Source: JALZKA01 sp963701205
GTDB lineage: Bacteria > Actinomycetota > Thermoleophilia > Solirubrobacterales > 70-9
Assembly: GCA_963701205.1 (NCBI GenBank)
Contig: OY969575.1
Location: 558,001-622,000 of the forward strand
Direction: 5' to 3'
Length of the DNA stretch: 64,000 nucleotides
A program made the translations under genes and the position numbers. The notes below the pieces were generated by a model. It saw nothing but the letters and a program-made list of their open reading frames with translations. It was not told where the DNA came from and did no database searches. Numbering within the stretch: the first letter of the stretch is position 1; each line of letters starts with the position of its first letter. Positions 25,298 to 31,848 of the stretch are shown piece by piece.

Positions 25298-26437
25298 ATG
25301 GCTGACTCGTGGCTGCCGGCCAGAAAGCGGCGGATATTTGTCGCTCTAGCCACGGCCGCGGTCGCGGTTGGTGCCTTGTTTTGGACCCTGAACGGTGGTG
25401 GCGACGACGACGACGAAGCGGGCCGACCGGCTGGCCTTTCGGCGAGCGCTGCTGCCCTCGCCCGAGACTTGAGCGTCACAGATCAAGCCGATCAGGTTCT
25501 GTTGGCCGACTTTCAAGGCTCCCATGCGATCGCCGCGCCCGGTCAGCTCGGCGGCATCCTGGTGGAAGCAAACAGTTGGGCTGACCGGGCCCAGGGTCAC
25601 GCCTTGGTCGCGGCACTCAGCCGACCGCCGCGAGCCGATGGAATTCCGCCGCTCCTTGTCGCGGCACAGGAGGGGGGCCCGAATCGAGCGCTCACCGACC
25701 TGCCGCCACAAACGCGCCAGCTTGAGATCGGGGATCGTGGCAGCGCAACCGAAGCAGCGACTTGGGCGCAGGACGCGGCAAGCTCATTGGCCGACGCGGG
25801 GTTCGACCTGAACCTGTTTCCCGTGGCCGACGTTGCGACGCTCGACAGCCCGATTGCAGACCGGGCCTTTTCTGACGACGCCGCGGTCGTGGCTTCGCTC
25901 ACGGCAGCCGCTTTGCGCGGCTGCGATCGGGCGAGTCTTACGTGCGCGCCGCTTCACTTCCCCGGCGTCGGGGCAGCCTCCCAAGACACGGCCGACGGTC
26001 CGGCGTCGGTGGGTCTCGACGCGGGCGCGCTGGCCGCCCGCGATTTGCAGCCGTTTCGCGCCGCCATCGCAGCGAACGCCCCAGCGATCGTGATCTCCGT
26101 CGCGCTCTATCCGGCGTTCAACCCGGTGACGCCCGCGGCACTTGCACCGGAGATTGCCACGCGATTGCTTCGCGACCAGCTCGGATTTGAGGGGGTGGCG
26201 ATCTCGGATGACCTCAGCTCCGGCGCCATCGCAGCAAACATGCCGGTACCCGAGGCCGCGGTCGCCGCCCTGGCCGCCGGCTGTGACCTGGTTCAGATCG
26301 GCGCCGCCGACCCCGTCGCCGTTCGCGCGGCAATCGTCGCTGCCATCGATGGCGGACGACTCTCGGGCCGGCGACTCGCAGAGGCCGCCGGGCGGGTCGC
26401 GGGTCTAAAGCAGGACTTGGGCCTGATCGCGAATTGA
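25298..26437 (+). CDS. Secreted/membrane-anchored glycoside hydrolase family 3-like protein, catalytic dyad degenerate
   Basis: 379 residues. An N-terminal membrane segment (RRIFVALATAAVAVGALFWTL) and acidic linker precede a single (beta/alpha)8 domain like NagZ beta-N-acetylhexosaminidases: LGGILVEANSW, PPLLVAAQEGGPNRAL and DLNLFPVADVATLDSPIADRAF. The nucleophile region GVAISDDLSSGAI is kept (Asp present). The acid/base loop, normally KHFPGHGDTxxDSH, reads LHFPGVGAASQDTAD, so the Lys, second His and His-Asp dyad are lost. Activity may be reduced or the protein may only bind muropeptide sugars. Confidence 0.82.
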   Translation: MADSWLPARKRRIFVALATAAVAVGALFWTLNGGGDDDDEAGRPAGLSASAAALARDLSVTDQADQVLLADFQGSHAIAAPGQLGGILVEANSWADRAQGHALVAALSRPPRADGIPPLLVAAQEGGPNRALTDLPPQTRQLEIGDRGSATEAATWAQDAASSLADAGFDLNLFPVADVATLDSPIADRAFSDDAAVVASLTAAALRGCDRASLTCAPLHFPGVGAASQDTADGPASVGLDAGALAARDLQPFRAAIAANAPAIVISVALYPAFNPVTPAALAPEIATRLLRDQLGFEGVAISDDLSSGAIAANMPVPEAAVAALAAGCDLVQIGAADPVAVRAAIVAAIDGGRLSGRRLAEAAGRVAGLKQDLGLIAN

Positions 26438-26483
26438 CGCGAGAATGCCTGGCCTTGGGGCCCGGGCCGGTTGCGCGTGGCGG

Positions 26484-27080
26484 CTAAAGGGTCCGTCGGC
26501 CCGCGAACGCGCGGCCCAGCGTGACTTCGTCTGCGTATTCGAGGTCAGCGCCAACCGGAAGGCCGCTGGCGAGCCGGCTGATCGTCAGCGAGTCGTTGCC
26601 GCGCAGCAGATCGCCGATATGAATCGCCGTGGCCTCACCGGTGGTTGTGGGGTTGGTGGCCAAGACGACCTCGGCTACCCCGCCTGCTTCGACCCGCTTG
26701 ACCAACTCCGCGATCTTCAGATCGTCGGCATCGATGCCGTCAATCGGCGACAGCGCCCCGCCAAGTACGTGGTAGAGGCCGCGGAACTCGTGCGTGCGCT
26801 CGATCGGGATCACGTCCTGGGGCTCTTCGACAACGCAGATCAGCGTGGCATCGCGGCGCTCGTCCTGGCAGATTCGGCAGCGCTCATCCTCGGCAAGGTT
26901 GAAGCAGACTTCGCAGAGGCCCATCTTCGCCTTGACCTCGCCGATTGCCTGGGCCAGGGCCATGGCGTCTTCGTCGGACGAGCGCAGGATGTGGAAGGCA
27001 AGGCGCTGTGCCGTTCGTTGCCCGATGCCCGGCAGCTTCGCCAACTCGGCAATCAGGCGTTGGATCGGTTGCGCGTACAT
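26484..27080 (-). CDS. recR: Recombination protein RecR
   Basis: Cytosolic protein that with RecF and RecO loads RecA at gaps; 198 aa. Helix-hairpin-helix LAKLPGIGQRTAQRLAFHIL (13-32), four-Cys zinc finger Cys56/59/68/71, Toprim domain about 79-172 (ICVVEEPQDVIPIE, VLATNPTTTGEATAIHI) and C-terminal LASGLPVGADLEYADEVTLGRA. It is the third gene of dnaX-ybaB-recR, the classic conserved order. Confidence 0.96.
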   Translation of the reverse strand: MYAQPIQRLIAELAKLPGIGQRTAQRLAFHILRSSDEDAMALAQAIGEVKAKMGLCEVCFNLAEDERCRICQDERRDATLICVVEEPQDVIPIERTHEFRGLYHVLGGALSPIDGIDADDLKIAELVKRVEAGGVAEVVLATNPTTTGEATAIHIGDLLRGNDSLTISRLASGLPVGADLEYADEVTLGRAFAGRRTL

Positions 27081-27104
27081 GGAGACGGACCGAGTTCCCG
27101 GTTC

Positions 27105-27470
27105 CTACATACCCGGCAGGCCGAGGCCGCCGAGGCCGCCGCCTGGACCACCAAGGCCGCCGGCCACGCCGCCCAGCTTCGAGGATGCGAGCTCCTGGGC
27201 GGCTCGAATTCCCTCGTTGACCGCTGCCGTGACCATGTCCTGGAGCAGCTCGGCGTCTTCCGGATCGATCGCGTCAGGGTTGATCTCAAGGCTCAGCAGA
27301 CGCATATCCCCGCTCATCTTCAGCTTCACCATGCCGCCGCCGGCGCTCGCTTCGACGACCTCGTCCTTGAGCTTTTCCTGCGCCTCGACCATCTCGGACT
27401 GCATCTGCTGGACCTGCTTCATCATCGCGCCCATATCGAATCCGCCGGGTCCGCCTCTTGGTCGAGTCAC
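27105..27470 (-). CDS. YbaB/EbfC nucleoid-associated protein
   Basis: 121-residue dimeric DNA-binding protein. Family core: MMKQVQQMQSEMVEAQEKLKDEVVEASAGGGMVKLKMSG and the SLEINPDAIDPEDAELLQDMVTAAVNEGIRAAQEL helix. Glycine/methionine-rich termini (GGPGGFDMGAMM and GGLGGPGGGLGGLGLPGM) are likely disordered. The start overlaps the dnaX stop (ATGA, 27467-27470). Confidence 0.95.
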   Translation of the reverse strand: MTRPRGGPGGFDMGAMMKQVQQMQSEMVEAQEKLKDEVVEASAGGGMVKLKMSGDMRLLSLEINPDAIDPEDAELLQDMVTAAVNEGIRAAQELASSKLGGVAGGLGGPGGGLGGLGLPGM

Positions 27471-29194
27471 GCTGCCGCCTCTCCAGTGTTGCCTTCCGGA
27501 TCCTGGCTGGACCCGTCCTTGCCTTCGAGCTCGACGCCATCGAAGGCGCTCTTGAACTCTTCAAAGATCTGCTCAGCGCTCATGTCTGGCTCGTCGCCCG
27601 AATCCTCGTCCTCATCCTCGCCGTCGAGCACAACGTAGACGGGCTTCAGACCTTCCCCGACGATCGTCTTGACGGCCTCCGCAAGCCGGGTCCGAGCGTC
27701 TGCGGCCTCGGCCTTGCGCTTGTTGAAGCGGGCGCCCACCGGAAAGCCGATCTGCAAAACCGCCTGTTCCACGTCAACCGCGATCGGGCGCGCTGCCGAA
27801 AGCGCCGTGGACAAAAGCTCCGAACCCTGGGCGCGAACCTGCTCCATCACCGCGGGCCACAGCCCGACCAGCCTTTCCAGATCAACCGGGTCCTTCGCCT
27901 CGGCGTCGGGCTCCGGCTCCGGCTGGCTCGCCTGTTCCTCGGGCTCGCCGGCTGAATCTGGCTGCTTGGCGGGCGGCTCAGCTTCACCCGCGTCCGGGTT
28001 CGTGGCAGGAGGAGCCTTCGGCTGGGTCGGGTTGGCGGTTGGGGTGCCAAGCGCCGCCTCGAGGCGTTCAAGGCGCTGGGCAAACGCCTCGCGGGAAGGG
28101 TCAATCTGTGGACGGGCGGCCCGCAGCAGCGCGAGCTCCATCGTCATCCGGGGCTCGTCACCCTCGCGGATCGCGCTCAACGCCGCGGCGATCGCGTCCA
28201 CCGCCCGGGTCAGGCCCAGGTCGGTGAACGAACCTGCCTGGGCCTCCATCCGCACCGGCTCAGCCGCCATCAAGGCGTCGCCGGATGTTGCCTCACCGGT
28301 GGCCCGCATAACCAACAGCTGGCGCAGGTGGGCCAGGAGATCGCGGCCGAACTGCGCGACATCGCGGCCTGAGCGCGCGAGCCCTTCGCTGACCCTCAGG
28401 CTCGCTGGCCCATCGCCGGTGGCGATCGCGTCGGCCGCGGCCAAAATCAAGGCGGAGTCGGCAACGCCCAGGACCGCCAGAACGTCGTCCGTCTCGATCG
28501 CCTTGCCGCCGTAGGCAACGAGCTGATCGAGCGTCCCAAGAGCATCGCGAAAGCTGCCGGTGGCCGCGCGCGCGACGGCCGCAACCGCGCCGTCGTCGAT
28601 CTCGATCTTCTCGGCCTCGGCGACGCGGCGAATGACCTTGGCGATCTGCTCCGGGGCGGGACGCTGGAAGTCGAAGCGCTGGCAGCGGTCGACGATCGTG
28701 GGCATCACCTTGTGCGCCTCGGTGGTCGCGAGTACGAACACCGTTGAGGGCGGCGGCTCCTCCAGCGTCTTCAAAAACGCGTTCCACGCCTCGCGGGTCA
28801 GCATGTGCGCCTCGTCGAGGATGTAGACCTTCCACTTACCGACCGCAGGCGCGAATCCAACCCTGTCGCGGAGCTCGCGGATGTCATCAACCGAGCGGTT
28901 GGAGGCGGCGTCCATCTCGATCACGTCAAGCGAGGTCCCGGACGCAATTGAGGTGCACGACTCGCACTTGCCGCAGGGCTCCAGGGTCGGGCCCTCGATG
29001 CAGTTGAGCGAGCGGGCGAGGATCTTCGCCAGCGACGTCTTGCCCGTTCCGCGGGAGCCCACGAAAAGGTAGGCGTGGTGCACGCGGTCGCGCTCGATCG
29101 CGTTCGAAAGCGTCCTGACGACGTGCTCCTGGCCGACCACCTGGGCGAAGCTCTGGGGGCGGTGACGGCGGTAAAGGGACTGCTGCGCGGACAC
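27467..29194 (-). CDS. dnaX: DNA polymerase III subunit gamma/tau
   Basis: AAA+ clamp-loader subunit, 575 aa. Walker A GSRGTGKTS (46-54), zinc module with Cys65/74/77/80, Walker B/DEAH LDEAHML (126-132), sensor 1 VLATTE, and the gamma-tau helical collar region to about 360. A Pro/Glu/Ala-rich linker (375-435) and a C-terminal tau-like domain follow. No slippery heptamer with a nearby stop was noted, so a programmed frameshift is not claimed. Leads ybaB and recR. Confidence 0.95.
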   Translation of the reverse strand: MSAQQSLYRRHRPQSFAQVVGQEHVVRTLSNAIERDRVHHAYLFVGSRGTGKTSLAKILARSLNCIEGPTLEPCGKCESCTSIASGTSLDVIEMDAASNRSVDDIRELRDRVGFAPAVGKWKVYILDEAHMLTREAWNAFLKTLEEPPPSTVFVLATTEAHKVMPTIVDRCQRFDFQRPAPEQIAKVIRRVAEAEKIEIDDGAVAAVARAATGSFRDALGTLDQLVAYGGKAIETDDVLAVLGVADSALILAAADAIATGDGPASLRVSEGLARSGRDVAQFGRDLLAHLRQLLVMRATGEATSGDALMAAEPVRMEAQAGSFTDLGLTRAVDAIAAALSAIREGDEPRMTMELALLRAARPQIDPSREAFAQRLERLEAALGTPTANPTQPKAPPATNPDAGEAEPPAKQPDSAGEPEEQASQPEPEPDAEAKDPVDLERLVGLWPAVMEQVRAQGSELLSTALSAARPIAVDVEQAVLQIGFPVGARFNKRKAEAADARTRLAEAVKTIVGEGLKPVYVVLDGEDEDEDSGDEPDMSAEQIFEEFKSAFDGVELEGKDGSSQDPEGNTGEAAA

Positions 29195-29246
29195 TTTGGC
29201 GAGTGTATCGGCGTCACCGACCGGAGCCGCTCAAGGATCGGGGTAG

Positions 29247-29936
29247 GTGGCCGATGCCAAGCCCATGAAGTGTTTGAGCCTCCGCGGGGCAGGTGCGATC
29301 TGCGGATTGACGACCGCCATCGTGATTGTTGCGTTGGGTGCGCCGGCGCTTGCAGGGCTTCGCGACAACCCCGCGAATGACTTCCGCCTGATCGACCGGC
29401 CGATCGAGGCGTTTCGCTACGACCGGGCCAAGCGTTGCCTCGATGGCCCGCCCCGCGGCATGCGGGGACTTGAGACTTGGCTAGAGGAAAACGTGCGGGG
29501 CGTCAGCTGGGGCGTCACGCGTTGCGAGCGGCTGAGCGGCAGCAACTTCAGTTTGCACTCGGAAGGGCGTGCGATTGATTGGCATCTCGACGCCAGGCAG
29601 CGCCGGGACCGGCTGGCGGCCATGCGCCTGATCCGAACGCTGATTGAGGCCGATGATCACGGTGAGCGGGCGGCGCTGGCGCGCCGGATGGGGGTTCAGG
29701 GAGTCATCTTCAACTGCAAGACGTGGTGGTCAGGTCAAAGCGGCTTGGGCAGGTACTCCTACTGCTACCGGCCAAATGGAAAGCGCCGCCACGGACTCGA
29801 CCCGACGCAAGCTCACATCGACCACATCCACATCGAGCTCAACTGGCCTGGCGCCCGGAAGCGCACGAGCTTTTGGCGCAGCCGACTGGCACCGCGTGCG
29901 CTGCAGGTTCCCACCCATAACGCAGTGTCCCCTTGA
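29247..29936 (+). CDS. Secreted extensin-like/M15-type zinc peptidase-like protein
   Basis: 229 residues with a signal peptide or N-terminal anchor (ICGLTTAIVIVALGAPALA). The fold and metal motif of the extensin-like D-Ala-D-Ala carboxypeptidase group are visible: SLHSEGRAIDWHLD (His104, Asp111) and AHIDHIHIELNW (His190/193/195). There are five cysteines, some likely in disulfides. A role in cell-wall peptide trimming is inferred from the family. The next gene, 32 nt downstream, is a second protein of the same general type. Confidence 0.8.
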   Translation: MADAKPMKCLSLRGAGAICGLTTAIVIVALGAPALAGLRDNPANDFRLIDRPIEAFRYDRAKRCLDGPPRGMRGLETWLEENVRGVSWGVTRCERLSGSNFSLHSEGRAIDWHLDARQRRDRLAAMRLIRTLIEADDHGERAALARRMGVQGVIFNCKTWWSGQSGLGRYSYCYRPNGKRRHGLDPTQAHIDHIHIELNWPGARKRTSFWRSRLAPRALQVPTHNAVSP

Positions 29937-29968
29937 GTTGAAGGAATCGAACCCCGATTATCGACGCA

Positions 29969-30727
29969 ATGGTTAGCAAGGGGTTGCTCAATATTCGCCA
30001 GGTTTTGGCAAGTCGCTCGATGGCGGTGGCGGCGCTCGCGTGCGCGCTCGCGCTGCTTGCCAGCGGCCCCGGCGCGGCCGAGGGGAAGATGAGAAGCACC
30101 AAACTCGGCCCTGGCGTGTGCGAAACCACGGGCGGGGGTCGTTTCGTTCGCATTCCGGGTTTCCCCGGAGAGAAGATCGACCGCCGGCTGTTGCGCGACG
30201 TTCGCCTACTCCAGCGCAAGTACCAAATCTTCGTCACCGACGGCTACTCGACCGACCCGGTTCACTCGGCCAACGGCGAGCACCCGATCGGACTCGCGCT
30301 GGATATCGCACCCGACAGCGCCGCCGGTGGTACATGGGCTGAGATCACCGCCCTGGCCAACTGGGCCGAGCCTGCGCAGAACGCGCCGCGGATGCCGTTT
30401 CGCTGGGTCGGATACAACGGCGATGCCGGCCACGGCCGCGGACACCACCTGCACCTGTCGTGGGCGCATTCGCCAACGAAGTTCAACGAGCCAGCACGCA
30501 CCGTCTACACGCTGCGCTGCCCGAAGCCGAGGGGCGATCAACCCGACGAGCCAAAGGGCTCCAAGGATCCGAAGGGGACCAAGGGCGGCGGCTCAAGCGG
30601 TGGCGTCCAGGCCAACCGTGGCAAGCGCTACTCAACGTCCAGTGGCGGCACGCACCCCCGCTACGCCGGCCCAAGCGAGATCGCGATGGCGCCAGTCGCG
30701 GCCGAGTCCAACGGCGTCGACGGCTAG
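29969..30727 (+). CDS. Secreted peptidase-like protein with M15-type His/Asp motif
   Basis: 252 residues; signal peptide 1-37 (SMAVAALACALALLASGPGAAEG). The metal-site pattern is HPIGLALDIAP (His105, Asp112) and HGRGHHLHLSWAH (His160/162), with FVTDGYS before it. The C-terminal 60 residues are low-complexity Lys/Gly/Ser/Asp (PKGSKDPKGTKGGGSS) and could bind wall polymers. The ATG is 7 nt after GATTAT, so it has its own leaderless promoter even though the neighbour is only 32 nt upstream. Confidence 0.78.
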   Translation: MVSKGLLNIRQVLASRSMAVAALACALALLASGPGAAEGKMRSTKLGPGVCETTGGGRFVRIPGFPGEKIDRRLLRDVRLLQRKYQIFVTDGYSTDPVHSANGEHPIGLALDIAPDSAAGGTWAEITALANWAEPAQNAPRMPFRWVGYNGDAGHGRGHHLHLSWAHSPTKFNEPARTVYTLRCPKPRGDQPDEPKGSKDPKGTKGGGSSGGVQANRGKRYSTSSGGTHPRYAGPSEIAMAPVAAESNGVDG

Positions 30728-30752
30728 CCGAACGTACCCAGGTTCTTGGCGT

Positions 30753-31040
30753 TCGGGCATGGACCGTGCGGGCCCACCTTCGAAAGGTGTCCCCGGGCGT
30801 TCCCGTCTCGGCTGGCTCCGGTCAGGCCTGTCCGTGTCGCTTGCTCACTACCGCTTAAGGCTGCTTCCTTCCGGACCTGACCTGTTTCACGGGCGCGCAT
30901 CGCACGGGACCTAACCATCAACGCTGCCCTTGACGTACTGCCCCGAAGGGCACTGATCCTCAGGCGGGCGTTCAGCCCCGCTAGAGCGGATTGCGGGTGC
31001 AGGGCACCGCTACCTCCCCGCCTAGCACGGTCCACGACCC
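30753..31040 (-). ncRNA. ffs: Signal recognition particle RNA, large bacterial type
   Basis: The minus strand carries the invariant domain IV segment GTCAGGTCCGGAAGGAAGCA (around 30870-30890), with its two internal-loop motifs. Upstream is an Alu-like 5' domain with CTAGGCGGGGAGGTAGCGG and GCAATCCGCTCTAGC. The ends pair: GGACCGTGC near 31033 with GCACGGTCC near 30761. This gives an RNA of roughly 285 nt, the long type found in Gram-positives. Exact ends are estimated. It is close to dnaX, a common place for this gene. It would partner Ffh (not in the window) in membrane targeting. Confidence 0.93.
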
Positions 31041-31069
31041 ATCCTACGGAAAATGCCTCGCGGCAGGAC

Positions 31070-31780
31070 TCAGCGCTGGTTCAGGCTCCAGTTCAACAGC
31101 CGTTGGCGGGCAAAGTCGCTACCTGTCGCGGCAGTGAATCCGACTCGCAATCGCTTGCGATCGAACAGGCCAGCAAGGCTCTTCTCGAATTTGATCAGTG
31201 GCTTCGCCGGCTTCCGATTCTTCGTATTGGCGAAAACGCGGAGCGTCTTCTTCTTGGCCGTGTACTCAACCCAGAAGATGGTGACGTCGACAAGGTCGAA
31301 CGAAGGTGTCGCGCTTTCCTCGGCAGTGGACGGGTCACCGTTTAGGTGCACCGCAACGTGATTGCCGTCGGGGTCGTTGGCCTCGGGGTTGTGGTGGATG
31401 TCGAGCTCGACCGCCAGGCTAGGCGCGATGTGACTGTAACCCAGGCCGCCGCCGCCAGCGCCCAATGCCTCCTTGGGCCCGGGCTGGAGCACGAAGGCAA
31501 TCCCGTCGGCGCCTTCGCCACCCACATCGGTGATCTCTGCCTTGAACTTCGACTTGAACGATTTCGACGGATTGATCAAGCGGCGTTTGGTAAACACGCT
31601 GCCGGTCTGACTGCCCTCCGCCGCGGTTAGCTGGAGCTTGTTGCCAACCTTGGCGGCATCGCCGTTCAACTTCAGCCCGGCCACACGCTGGAAGTTCGGG
31701 AAGTTGACACCTGCCCCCAAGGTCGAGGAGGCGCAGGCCAACGCCACCAGAACACCAACCGACAGACCAACGATTTTCAT
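31070..31780 (-). CDS. Secreted L-type lectin-domain protein
   Basis: 236 residues with a signal peptide (MKIVGLSVGVLVALACASSTLG). The mature protein follows the legume/bacterial L-type lectin jelly roll: NFPNFQRVAGLKLNGDAAK, FTKRRLINPSKSFKSKFKAEI, GADGIAFVLQPG, then LGYSHIAPSLAVELDIHHN with NDPDGNHVAVHLNG, where the Asp and Asn/His loop would bind Ca2+ and sugar. A basic C-terminus ends in QRLLNWSLNQR. GGAGG lies 6 nt before the ATG. Likely binds extracellular glycan; ligand unknown. It is transcribed downstream of the large secreted hydrolase gene. Confidence 0.82.
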   Translation of the reverse strand: MKIVGLSVGVLVALACASSTLGAGVNFPNFQRVAGLKLNGDAAKVGNKLQLTAAEGSQTGSVFTKRRLINPSKSFKSKFKAEITDVGGEGADGIAFVLQPGPKEALGAGGGGLGYSHIAPSLAVELDIHHNPEANDPDGNHVAVHLNGDPSTAEESATPSFDLVDVTIFWVEYTAKKKTLRVFANTKNRKPAKPLIKFEKSLAGLFDRKRLRVGFTAATGSDFARQRLLNWSLNQR

Positions 31781-31848
31781 ACGCCACCTCCGATCGACGC
31801 GTTGCAGGGACTAAGTGTCTCCCACCCCACAGCGAAATGTCAACCAGA

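Noticed and set aside
27467..29194. Programmed frameshift in dnaX producing a separate gamma protein
   Set aside because: No A/T-rich slippery heptamer with a close -1 stop was seen in the coding sequence.
29925..29965. Minus-strand T-arm-like sequence (GGGGTTCGATTCC) suggesting a tRNA
   Set aside because: No anticodon arm, D-arm or matching acceptor strand can be built; the sequence also contains the -10 element and start of the second M15-type gene.
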